Positions 1-6,092 of a stretch of 15,781 nt of DNA are shown here, one piece after another. The number at the start of each line of letters is the position of its first letter. The first letter of the stretch is position 1. The stretch is taken from contig JAEWAE010000054.1 of the NCBI GenBank assembly GCA_023391835.1, positions 1 to 15,781 on the forward strand, written 5' to 3'. The position numbers and the translations under genes were made by a program. A model generated the notes under the pieces. It saw only the letters and a list, made by a program, of their open reading frames with translations, did not search any database and was not told the origin of the DNA. This DNA comes from Bacillota bacterium (GTDB lineage Bacteria > Bacillota > Clostridia > Oscillospirales > Ethanoligenentaceae).

Positions 1-133
1 GAAGGATTTTGCGGCGTTCAACGCCGTCTACGGCCGCTACTTCACCGACAAACCGGCGCGTTCCTGCGTGGGGGTCGCGTCGCTGCCCAAGGGGGCTTTG
101 GCGGAAGTGGAGGTCATGGCCGTCCGTCCGTAA
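1..133 (+). CDS. ridA: RidA family enamine/imine deaminase, 3' end only
   Basis: Only the last 43 codons are in the window, read from base 2 to the TAA at 131-133. The visible protein has the family's C-terminal signature: an Arg in PARS, then VGVASLPKGALAEVEVMAV, where Arg and Glu line the active-site pocket between subunits. RidA proteins are small soluble trimers that hydrolyse reactive enamine/imine intermediates, such as 2-aminoacrylate released by PLP enzymes. The gene is complete at the 3' end and is followed by a strong hairpin, so it probably ends its transcription unit here. Whether it has any functional link with the PLP enzyme 10 kb away cannot be judged from this window. The family call is secure; the exact substrate is not known. 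Confidence 0.85.
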   Translation, partial: KDFAAFNAVYGRYFTDKPARSCVGVASLPKGALAEVEVMAVRP

Positions 134-166
134 ACGGTACGTTTTTATCAAACGTTTAAATACCCG

Positions 167-210
167 GCAAGGCCCCGGGGAACCGCGCGGACGGCTTCCC
201 GGGGCCTTGC
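167..210 (+). terminator. Strong GC-rich hairpin after ridA
   Basis: A 13-bp perfect stem pairs GCAAGGCCCCGGG (167-179) with CCCGGGGCCTTGC (198-210) around an 18-base loop. It is followed by only TTTGCC, so the U-tract is poor, although a TTTTTT run follows at 225-230. I read it as the ridA terminator. Confidence 0.6.
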
Positions 211-215
211 TTTGC

Positions 216-269
216 CCGGCCCGGTTTTTTAAAGGGCCGGCGGCGCGCACACAGGGCAATGGGGCCCTG
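216..269 (+). repeat. Two further hairpins ahead of the MATE gene
   Basis: CCGGCCC (216-222) pairs with GGGCCGG (234-240) around a T6-A3 loop. CAGGGC (252-257) pairs with GCCCTG (264-269). They lie between the ridA hairpin and the MATE ribosome binding site at 301-307. Their role is unknown; they may be extra termination structures or part of a MATE leader. I see no convincing sigma-A promoter between 134 and 316. Confidence 0.4.
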
Positions 270-316
270 CGGACGCAAATATCGGTCGTCCTGGACGACG
301 GGGAGGGATTCCGATT

Positions 317-1708
317 ATGGCGGCACAGGTCAAAGACATGACGGTCGGCAGCCCGGCCCGTCATATTCTGCTTTTCGCGCTGCCGCTGATGCTCGGCAAT
401 GTGCTGCAGCAGTGTTACACGATGATCGACTCGATCGTCATCGGTCAGTTTGTCGGCATGAAGGCTTTCGCCGCCGTCGGGGCCGCCGACTGCCTCAACT
501 GGATCGTGATGGGCACGGTCATCGGCTTTTGCCAAGGGCTCTCCATCCAGATTTCCCAGGCATTCGGCGCAGAGGATTATCCGGCTCTGCGCAAGGCGAC
601 GGCCATGTCGCTGCTGCTGTCGGCGCTGGCCGCCCTGGCCTGCACGGCCGTGTTTGTACCGGCAGCACCCACTATTCTGCGGCTTCTGCACACGCCGGCC
701 GGTATCCTGCCGGACAGCGCGCACTTTTTGCAGGTTATGTTCGGCGGCACAATCGTCATTGCGGGCTACAACGCTTTTTCCGCCATCCTGCGGGCGGTGG
801 GGAACAGTCGGACCCCGCTGGTGGCCATGTCCGCGGCGGCGTCTGTCAATATCCTGCTGGATCTGCTTTTCGTGGTGGGGTTCCGCTGGGGCGTGACGGG
901 GGCGGCGGCTGCCACCGTGCTGGCGCAGCTTTTCGCCTGCCTGTTTTGTCTGGCCGCCGTCCGGCGCATCCCGGCGCTGCGGCTGACGCGCGGCGACTGG
1001 GTGCCCGATGCGGCGGTGATCCGGCATCTGCTGGCGCTGGGCACCCCCATGGCGTTTCAAAACGCCATCATCGGCCTGGGCAGCATGGTCGTGCAATCCG
1101 TCATCAACGGCTTCGGCGTCATTTTCGTCACGGGGTATGCGGCCGTGATGAAACTGTACGGCCTGTTGGAGCTGGCGGCCACCTCCTTCGGCTTCGCCAT
1201 GGCTTCCTTTACCGGTCAGAATTTGGGGGCCGGAAAATACGACCGCATCCGCATCGGCCTGAATGCGGCGCTGAAACTTTCGATTGCCATCGCCGCGGCC
1301 ATATCCGCCGTCATTCTGCTGCTGGGCCGGCAGATCGCCCGGCTTTTCATTTCGGGCAACCCGGGGGATGTGCGGGCTGCGGTGGACGTGACGTACCATT
1401 ATCTTTTCATCATGGGGATTTTTCTGTTCATCCTCTACATGCTTTATATATACCGCAGCGCCCTGCAGGGGATGGGCGACACGGTGGTGCCGATGATTTC
1501 CGGCATTGTCGAGTTGGGCATGCGGGTGGCTTGCGTGCTGCTGTTGCCGATCGTGTGCGGGCGCAGCGGGGTCTATTTTGCCGAAGTGATCGCCTGGCTG
1601 GGCGCGACGGTGCTGCTGATGGGCACGTATTATTACCGGATCCGCCGTCTTTTTAGCCGGAAGCCCGCCGGGCGGGAAAAAATCGAGCGGGCCGCCTGTG
1701 AAGAATAA
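317..1708 (+). CDS. MATE family efflux transporter
   Basis: This 463-residue integral membrane protein has the length and the pattern of about 12 hydrophobic helices typical of multidrug and toxic compound extrusion transporters. Such transporters export cationic drugs or metabolites in exchange for Na+ or H+. The N-terminal half carries family-typical stretches: LPLMLGNVLQQCYTMIDSIV (helix 1) and VGMKAFAAVGA, then GFCQGLSIQISQAFGAED at about residues 70-87. The C-terminal half repeats the fold with FAMASFTGQNLGAGKYDRI and ALQGMGDTVVPM. The short basic C-terminal tail (RKPAGREKIERA) is cytoplasmic by the positive-inside rule. The ATG at 317 is supported by GGGAGGG at 301-307, nine bases away. 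The gene is monocistronic: it follows the ridA hairpin and ends at a bidirectional terminator. Substrate cannot be inferred. Confidence 0.93.
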   Translation: MAAQVKDMTVGSPARHILLFALPLMLGNVLQQCYTMIDSIVIGQFVGMKAFAAVGAADCLNWIVMGTVIGFCQGLSIQISQAFGAEDYPALRKATAMSLLLSALAALACTAVFVPAAPTILRLLHTPAGILPDSAHFLQVMFGGTIVIAGYNAFSAILRAVGNSRTPLVAMSAAASVNILLDLLFVVGFRWGVTGAAAATVLAQLFACLFCLAAVRRIPALRLTRGDWVPDAAVIRHLLALGTPMAFQNAIIGLGSMVVQSVINGFGVIFVTGYAAVMKLYGLLELAATSFGFAMASFTGQNLGAGKYDRIRIGLNAALKLSIAIAAAISAVILLLGRQIARLFISGNPGDVRAAVDVTYHYLFIMGIFLFILYMLYIYRSALQGMGDTVVPMISGIVELGMRVACVLLLPIVCGRSGVYFAEVIAWLGATVLLMGTYYYRIRRLFSRKPAGREKIERAACEE

Positions 1709-1716
1709 GTCGTGAT

Positions 1717-1751
1717 AAAAAACGTGCCGCCCGGAAAGCGGCACGTTTTTT
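1717..1751. terminator. Bidirectional terminator between MATE and M20 genes
   Basis: A perfect 14-bp inverted repeat, AAAAAACGTGCCGC (1717-1730) with GCGGCACGTTTTTT (1738-1751), has a 7-base loop. The A6/T6 ends give a U-tract on both strands, so it serves the MATE gene (stop at 1708) and the convergent dipeptidase (stop at 1774). Confidence 0.93.
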
Positions 1752-1773
1752 ATGACTTTATGCCGGCGACCGG

Positions 1774-3144
1774 TTACTCCGTCATCATGCGGTACATGGC
1801 CTCCAGACAGACCTGCGCGTGGCGCATCAGGCGGGGGAAGGAAATGTGCTCGTCGGCGGTGTGGGCGTTGGTGTCCGGGTCCTCGGGGAAAAGCGGCCCG
1901 AAAGCCACGGCGGCCCCGTGGGCTTTGCGGGCATAGGTGCCGCCGCCCATCGCGTAAATATCGCAGGGCTTGCCTGTCACATCCCGATAGGTGCTTTGCA
2001 GCAGGCCGATCAGCGGCAGGTTTTCCGGCACATAGAGGGGCTTTTCCATTTTGTCCGTGTGCACGGTCACGTGATAAGGGGCGGCCGCCTGCCGGATTTT
2101 CGCTACGATGGCGTCGCCGTCGCCGGTGACGGGGTAGCGGATATCCAGCCGTGCGAGGGCGGTGCCGTTTTCCACCGTGACGATACCCAGATTCAGGGTC
2201 AGCGGGCCGGACTGTCGGTCCGCCTGTGCCACGCCCAGACCGGCGCCGTCGAAAGCGGTGCCGATTTTTTCATGCAGGAATGTCAGCAGCCCGCCCAGTT
2301 CCTGCGCGGGGTACACTTCGGCCAGCCGCGCGATCAGCCGGATGGCGGCATTGACGCCCAGGGAAGGGTCCGCCGCATGGGCCGCTTTGCCAAAAGCCGT
2401 GATGTGCACGCCGCCGTCTGATTTTTCCAGCCGGAAATCCGACGTCTTGGCAAGCCCCGCCAGCGACTCATACTGCGCCGCGTCACACGCCACGTCGGCT
2501 TCGGCCACGGCCGGCACGGCGTTGACCACGGTGCCGGCCCGGAAGCCACGCACGCAGGCGGACGGCATGTCCCCCGTGAGATCAAGATGCAAAATTCCCT
2601 TTTCCCGGTTGCATATGCCGTAGCGGCTGTCCGACGTGAAGCCCATGGCCGGATATCCCTCGCTCGCGTAGTACATATCCAAATCGTTGCTGGCGATTTC
2701 CTCACCTGCCCCGAATACGGCGCGCAGCCGGCGCTTGCCGGTGACGCCGGCATCCATGAGAGCCTTGAGGCAGTAAAGTGTGACGACGGCGGCTCCCTTG
2801 TTGTCGGAAACGCCGCGCCCGTAGCAGATATCGCCCCGACGCGTCAGGACAAAGGGCTCCACCGACCAGTTCTGGCCGGCGGGCACCACATCCACATGGT
2901 TCATCACATCCGCGCATGTGTCGCCGGTGCCATAGGCGGCATGCCCGGCGTAGTTGCCCACGTTTTTGACCGAAAGCCCCATGCTCTCCGCCGTTTGCAG
3001 GATACTTGCCAGCGCCGCGGCGGAATTTCGGCCGAATGGGAACCCCGGCTCGGGGGAGGAACAGACAGAGGGGATCGTTATCAGTTGGCCGAGCGTTTTC
3101 AGAATGTCGTCCTGATATCGGAGAATATGGTTGCCGAATTTCAT
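1774..3144 (-). CDS. M20 family metallodipeptidase (PepV/Sapep type)
   Basis: This cytosolic two-metal (Zn or Mn) peptidase has 456 residues and should hydrolyse dipeptides to free amino acids. All expected active-site elements are visible: His83 in NHVDVVP with PAGQNWSVEPF; bridging Asp114 in YGRGVSDNKG; catalytic Glu148 and ligand Glu149 in FGAGEEIAS; Asp172 in TSDSRYG; His256 in AFGKAAHAADPSLGVNA; and the C-terminal GGGTYAR plus His428 in NAHTADEHI. The length and the lid insertion fit PepV/Sapep rather than shorter M20 acetylases. The open frame extends upstream to 3306, but I chose the ATG at 3144 because it begins at the conserved N-terminus and has AAAGGA about ten bases ahead. The longer reading would also run over the gntR promoter. 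The gene is divergent from gntR, and with the peptide transporter next door it probably processes imported peptides. Confidence 0.92.
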   Translation of the reverse strand: MKFGNHILRYQDDILKTLGQLITIPSVCSSPEPGFPFGRNSAAALASILQTAESMGLSVKNVGNYAGHAAYGTGDTCADVMNHVDVVPAGQNWSVEPFVLTRRGDICYGRGVSDNKGAAVVTLYCLKALMDAGVTGKRRLRAVFGAGEEIASNDLDMYYASEGYPAMGFTSDSRYGICNREKGILHLDLTGDMPSACVRGFRAGTVVNAVPAVAEADVACDAAQYESLAGLAKTSDFRLEKSDGGVHITAFGKAAHAADPSLGVNAAIRLIARLAEVYPAQELGGLLTFLHEKIGTAFDGAGLGVAQADRQSGPLTLNLGIVTVENGTALARLDIRYPVTGDGDAIVAKIRQAAAPYHVTVHTDKMEKPLYVPENLPLIGLLQSTYRDVTGKPCDIYAMGGGTYARKAHGAAVAFGPLFPEDPDTNAHTADEHISFPRLMRHAQVCLEAMYRMMTE

Positions 3145-3179
3145 GTGTATCGCGTCCTTTTCTCGAAATGGATTGGTTT

Positions 3180-3193
3180 GGAATTGAAATTCC
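3180..3193. promoter_or_regulatory. Palindrome GGAATT-GA-AATTCC over the gntR -35 region
   Basis: The 6-bp arms (3180-3185 and 3188-3193) are perfect. The palindrome overlaps the TTGAAA -35 element of the gntR promoter and lies 36 bases upstream of the divergent dipeptidase start. It is a candidate operator for one or both genes; its identity as a GntR site is inference. Confidence 0.45.
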
Positions 3194-3212
3194 CGGAAGA
3201 TTAAGGTAATAT
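3184..3212 (+). promoter_or_regulatory. Sigma-A promoter for gntR
   Basis: TTGAAA (3184-3189), a 17-base spacer and TAATAT (3207-3212) form a good sigma-A promoter. The predicted start is near 3219, giving a leader of about 50 bases before the ATG at 3270. Confidence 0.75.
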
Positions 3213-3214
3213 AT

Positions 3215-3240
3215 TTGAAAGGCTCGGCAAGAGCTTTCAA
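3215..3240. promoter_or_regulatory. Inverted repeat at the gntR transcription start, candidate autoregulatory operator
   Basis: TTGAAAG (3215-3221) and CTTTCAA (3234-3240) are perfect 7-base arms, with a further CTC/GAG pair inside (3223-3225 and 3231-3233). The element covers the predicted gntR start site, a classic repressor position. It does not match TGGT-N3-ACCA, so it may bind a different protein or act as an RNA hairpin. Confidence 0.5.
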
Positions 3241-3269
3241 CATGCGGCGGAGGAGGGCGTCCTGGTTCC

Positions 3270-4025
3270 ATGAAAGATGAAAAAAGCGGGAACAGTCGTA
3301 CCGCAAAAAATAACATTGTGCTGATCACGCCGGTGTCAAAGGATCTGCTCTATTTCAAAATTGCAGATTCCATTCGCAGCTATATCCGACTGAGTCACCT
3401 CAAGCGTGGGGAACGCCTGCCGTCGGAGCGGGAGCTTTCCGCCCGGTTCGAGTGCGGGCGGCATTCCATTCGGGAGGCTCTCCGAATTTTGCAAAACGAA
3501 GGCGTTATCCGCGTCAAGATCGGCAGCGGCACCTATATCGCCGACGATTCGGACGCCGGTTCCCTTTATCTAAAGCTCGTGAAGGTCAATTATATGGAAC
3601 TGCTGAGCATCAAGACGGAGCTGGAAAAGTACGCCATCCGCACGGCCATCTGCCGAGGTGCCGCCGCGTGTACGGACGGACTGGCGAGCGTGCTGGCCGA
3701 GCTGGAATCGGATGCCGCGCAGGGCCGATTCAACTCCGACACGGACAAGCTTTTCCACCGCAGACTGATCGAAATGTCCGGCAACCGCATGCTGGTGCAG
3801 ATCATCGAAAAGATCATCGAGTCCTTCGACGACTACGCCGGCGTGCTGATCCGAAGCTCAAGAATATGTGTGGAAACCATTCCCTTCCACCGCCAGATTG
3901 TGGAGGCCCTGCGGCTTTCCGACCCGGAAATGGCCGCCCAGGCCTGCGACCGGATCATGCAGATCGATTCGCTGGTGCTGAATATGCTGGATTCCCGGGC
4001 TTCCGGCACTGGCTCTCAGGAATGA
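3270..4025 (+). CDS. GntR family transcriptional regulator, FadR/FCD subfamily
   Basis: This is a 251-residue DNA-binding regulator. Residues 27-92 form the winged helix: KIADSIRSYIRLSHLKRGER, LPSERELSARFECGRHSIRE (recognition helix around 60-72) and the wing VIRVKIGSGTYIAD. Residues 105-240 are helical and fit the FCD ligand-binding domain, with the typical D159xxxH163 pair and HRQIVEAL at 207-214. The last FCD metal-ligand His, expected 22 residues after His207, appears to be Ile229, so metal binding may be altered. The 25-residue N-terminal extension is unusual but follows the only ATG with GGAGGAGGG (3249-3257) upstream, at a rather long 12-base spacing. FCD regulators usually sense small carboxylic or amino-acid-like ligands. 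Position between the dipeptidase and the transporter operon points to these as targets. Confidence 0.9.
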   Translation: MKDEKSGNSRTAKNNIVLITPVSKDLLYFKIADSIRSYIRLSHLKRGERLPSERELSARFECGRHSIREALRILQNEGVIRVKIGSGTYIADDSDAGSLYLKLVKVNYMELLSIKTELEKYAIRTAICRGAAACTDGLASVLAELESDAAQGRFNSDTDKLFHRRLIEMSGNRMLVQIIEKIIESFDDYAGVLIRSSRICVETIPFHRQIVEALRLSDPEMAAQACDRIMQIDSLVLNMLDSRASGTGSQE

Positions 4026-4030
4026 TTGAG

Positions 4031-4056
4031 CTGCCGACTTTTTTGAAGACCGGCAG
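4031..4056 (+). terminator. Weak hairpin after gntR
   Basis: CTGCCG (4031-4036) pairs with CGGCAG (4051-4056) six bases after the gntR stop. It is followed by TTATTTAAT, a poor U-tract. This is a possible gntR terminator. Confidence 0.35.
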
Positions 4057-4067
4057 TTATTTAATGC

Positions 4068-4107
4068 CATGCAATGAACTGAATTATTCAAAATTATTCA
4101 TTGCATG
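4068..4107. repeat. 11-bp inverted repeat with AT-rich loop
   Basis: CATGCAATGAA (4068-4078) is exactly complementary to TTCATTGCATG (4097-4107), with an 18-base AT-rich loop that itself holds the palindrome TGAATTATTCA (4080-4090). No T-run follows, so it is not an ordinary intrinsic terminator. It could be an operator, an mRNA 3' structure for gntR, or a relic. Confidence 0.6.
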
Positions 4108-4190
4108 ACCGCACGAACCAATTCACATTCAAACTATAGCACGCGGTCAGGGAAAATGCAACCGCTGGGCCTGCCCTGCAAAAGCGGTCA
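4106..4190. repeat. Three copies of GCGGTCA/TGACCGC upstream of the transporter promoter
   Basis: The 7-mer occurs as TGACCGC at 4106-4112 and as GCGGTCA at 4143-4149 and 4184-4190, spaced 37 and 41 bases. The rest of the 4026-4298 stretch (273 bases) becomes strongly AT-rich from 4191 onward and has no coding frame I would accept. Confidence 0.4.
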
Positions 4191-4285
4191 ATAAGATGAA
4201 ATGTAAAATTTACCCATGGCAAAATAGGCAAATGTACATAAATTATTGACTTAAATTTTACGATTTAATGCAAATTCTGAAATTA

Positions 4286-4297
4286 TGTCACATGACA
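4286..4297. promoter_or_regulatory. Short palindrome TGTCA-CA-TGACA just upstream of the transporter promoter
   Basis: Perfect 5-base arms (4286-4290 and 4293-4297) sit immediately before the -35 element at 4299. This is a position suited to an activator or repressor, but the motif is too short to assign. Confidence 0.35.
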
Positions 4298-4298
4298 G

Positions 4299-4327
4299 TT
4301 GACAACAAGAAGCGGGAGTCCTATATT
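4299..4327 (+). promoter_or_regulatory. Strong sigma-A promoter of the peptide transporter operon
   Basis: A consensus TTGACA (4299-4304), a 17-base spacer and TATATT (4322-4327) are present. The predicted start is near 4334, leaving a leader of about 118 bases before the binding-protein ATG at 4452. Confidence 0.85.
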
Positions 4328-4343
4328 TAATACTAATGAAAAT

Positions 4344-4354
4344 TGGTGACACCA
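4344..4354. promoter_or_regulatory. Candidate GntR/FadR-type operator TGGTGACACCA
   Basis: The site is a perfect palindrome with the form TGGT-N3-ACCA, the established half-site geometry of FadR-subfamily GntR regulators. It lies about 10-20 bases downstream of the predicted transcription start, an ideal roadblock position. A degenerate copy, CGGTGACGCCA (9 of 11 identical), is at 4406-4416, 62 bases away. Control by the GntR protein encoded at 3270-4025 is inference. Confidence 0.65.
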
Positions 4355-4370
4355 CTAGACCGGAACTCGC

Positions 4371-4429
4371 ATGTGTTGCAGGCCGCGTGCGTATGTACTG
4401 CATGACGGTGACGCCAAGTATGTGTCATG
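4371..4429 (+). other. Structured/repetitive part of the transporter leader
   Basis: Related direct repeats ATGTGTTGCA (4371-4380) and ATGTACTGCA (4393-4402) are followed by an inverted repeat CATGAC (4401-4406) / GTCATG (4424-4429). The latter encloses the degenerate second operator-like site. No known riboswitch or T-box signature is recognisable by eye, and there is no U-run that would make a terminator. Confidence 0.35.
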
Positions 4430-4451
4430 AAACGCCGAAGGAGTTGGGAAG

Positions 4452-6002
4452 ATGAAAGCCAAAAAACTGGTGGCCGTTGTGATGGCGACGGCCATGGCGC
4501 TCACAATGATGGCGGGATGCACAAAGTACCAAAACAAAAAGACCCAGTCGAAGGACACGCTGATCTTTGCGCAGAGCGCGGACCCGATTTCGATGGATCC
4601 GGCGCTGATCAGCGACGGCGAATCCACGCAGATCACCACTAACATTTACGACGGCCTGCTCCAGTATAAGAAAGGTTCCACGGAAGTTGAGCCCTGTCTT
4701 GCGACCAGCTGGACCGTCAGCAGCGACGGCCTGACCTACACCTTCACTCTGCGCAAGGGCGTCAAATTCCAGGATGGCACCGACTTCAATGCCGAAGCCG
4801 TCAAGTACAACTTTGACCGTCAGCTCAACGGCGCCGCGACAGCCGATATGAGCTACGCTTCGTTCATCTTCGGTTTGGTCAAGGATGTGGAAGTGAAGGA
4901 CGATTACACCGTCGTCATCCACATGACCTCGCCCAACACGCCGTTCCTGGCCGATCTGGCTATGAACTGCGGCGCGGCGATCTCAAGTCCGACTCAGCTG
5001 AAAAAGTATAACGGCAACATCACCGAGCACCCGTGCGGCACCGGCCCGTACACCTTCGTCAAGTGGGATAAGGGCCAGGATGTGGTGCTTGTCCGCAACG
5101 ACAATTACTGGGGCACCAAGGCCAAAACGAAAAACGTCATTTTCAAGGTCATCAAGGATGCTTCCGACCGTGTGGTGGCGCTCAATAACGGCGAGGCCGA
5201 CATGATCGAGGGCGTCGACGCCACCAACGTCGACCAGATTAAGCAGGGCGGCAGCAAGGTCGTCACCTTTAACGGCATGATGACCAACTACATGGCGTAC
5301 AACACCACCAGCAAGATCTTTGCCAGCAAGGATGCGCGCCGTGCCCTTTCCGAATCAATCAACGTGCCGGAGCTGGTAAAATCCCTTTACAAGGGCTACT
5401 CGCAGGCGGCCACGTCGTTCCTGCCCGATTCGCTGCCGGGTTACAGCAAGACCATCCAACAGGTGCAGTACAATCCGGACGACGCGAAAACGACGCTGAG
5501 CAAGCTCGGCATCACCTCCGTCCATATCATTACATACAGCATCGCCCGCAGCTATAACCTCGCCACCGGCCAGACCCTGGCGGAAGCGGTGCAGGGCTAT
5601 CTTTCCAAGGTCGGCGTGAAGTGCACCATCGACGTGTATGACTGGACCACCTATAAGGCCAAGATGAAGGAAGGCAACTACGACATCTGCTTCATCGGCT
5701 GGGGCGGCGACAACGGCGACCCGGATAACTTCATGAACCTTTTTGCCACGGACGATCCTTCCATGAACGTATCCCGTTATAAGAACACCGCGTACAACAG
5801 CCTGATCGAAAAGGGCCTTGAGATGCCAAACGGTTCCGACCGGAATGCGGTCTACACGCAGTGCGAGCAGATCATTGCCGACGACGCGCCGATCCTTTCC
5901 ATCTCCCACGCCGAGCAGATCTGCGGCGTCAGCCCCTATATCCATAACTTCGATTATCATATTGCGTATGGTCCCAAGCTGGCCGGTGTAACCAAAGGCT
6001 AA
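4452..6002 (+). CDS. Peptide ABC transporter substrate-binding lipoprotein (SBP family 5)
   Basis: The 516-residue precursor starts with a lipoprotein signal peptide: MKAKK, a hydrophobic core, and lipobox MMAGC with the lipidated Cys23. The mature protein would be anchored outside the membrane. The DppA/OppA fold is shown by DPISMDPALISDGES near the start, the family block LATSWTVSSDGLTYTFTLRKGVKFQDG at about residues 78-104 (in two parts: LATSWTVSSDGLTYTF, then TLRKGVKFQDG), NPDDAKTTLSKLG, and AYGPKLAGVTKG at the end. Family-5 proteins capture di- and oligopeptides, nickel or other solutes and deliver them to the paired permeases. AAGGAG at 4438-4443 supports this start with 8-base spacing. 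It is first in a six-gene operon and is separated from the second gene by a strong hairpin. The exact substrate cannot be read from sequence. Confidence 0.93.
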   Translation: MKAKKLVAVVMATAMALTMMAGCTKYQNKKTQSKDTLIFAQSADPISMDPALISDGESTQITTNIYDGLLQYKKGSTEVEPCLATSWTVSSDGLTYTFTLRKGVKFQDGTDFNAEAVKYNFDRQLNGAATADMSYASFIFGLVKDVEVKDDYTVVIHMTSPNTPFLADLAMNCGAAISSPTQLKKYNGNITEHPCGTGPYTFVKWDKGQDVVLVRNDNYWGTKAKTKNVIFKVIKDASDRVVALNNGEADMIEGVDATNVDQIKQGGSKVVTFNGMMTNYMAYNTTSKIFASKDARRALSESINVPELVKSLYKGYSQAATSFLPDSLPGYSKTIQQVQYNPDDAKTTLSKLGITSVHIITYSIARSYNLATGQTLAEAVQGYLSKVGVKCTIDVYDWTTYKAKMKEGNYDICFIGWGGDNGDPDNFMNLFATDDPSMNVSRYKNTAYNSLIEKGLEMPNGSDRNAVYTQCEQIIADDAPILSISHAEQICGVSPYIHNFDYHIAYGPKLAGVTKG

Positions 6003-6019
6003 AATGCCGGCTGCCCGTG

Positions 6020-6060
6020 ACTTCCGGAAGCATAAAATCATGCTTCCGGAAGTTGTTTTA
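6020..6060 (+). terminator. Intra-operon hairpin between binding protein and permeases
   Basis: A perfect 14-bp stem, ACTTCCGGAAGCAT (6020-6033) with ATGCTTCCGGAAGT (6040-6053), has a 6-base loop and is followed by TGTTTTA. Its U-tract is short, so I read it as a partial terminator or a 3' stabilising structure that gives excess binding protein over permease, as is common for such operons. Confidence 0.75.
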
Positions 6061-6092
6061 CGGGAATGTCTGGGGACAGAAAGGGCTGTTCG

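Noticed and set aside
259..1656. 465-codon plus-strand frame almost co-extensive with the MATE gene
   Set aside because: The product is Arg/Gly/His-rich with no hydrophobic helices, while the overlapping frame from 317 gives a textbook MATE protein with a good ribosome binding site.
3145..3306. 54-residue N-terminal extension of the M20 dipeptidase
   Set aside because: It would cross the gntR promoter and the start of gntR on the other strand, has no family similarity, and the internal ATG at 3144 has a proper ribosome binding site.
4271..4285. CodY-box-like AAATTCTGAAATT upstream of the transporter promoter
   Set aside because: Against the 15-base CodY consensus it has about five mismatches, and the AAATT words are direct rather than inverted. 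It lies in an AT-rich stretch where such matches arise by chance.
4334..4451. T-box or SAM riboswitch in front of the sulfur/peptide operon
   Set aside because: Expected from the sulfur link, but I find no T-box sequence (AGGGUGGNACCGCG) and no terminator in the leader, and I do not recognise SAM aptamer elements.
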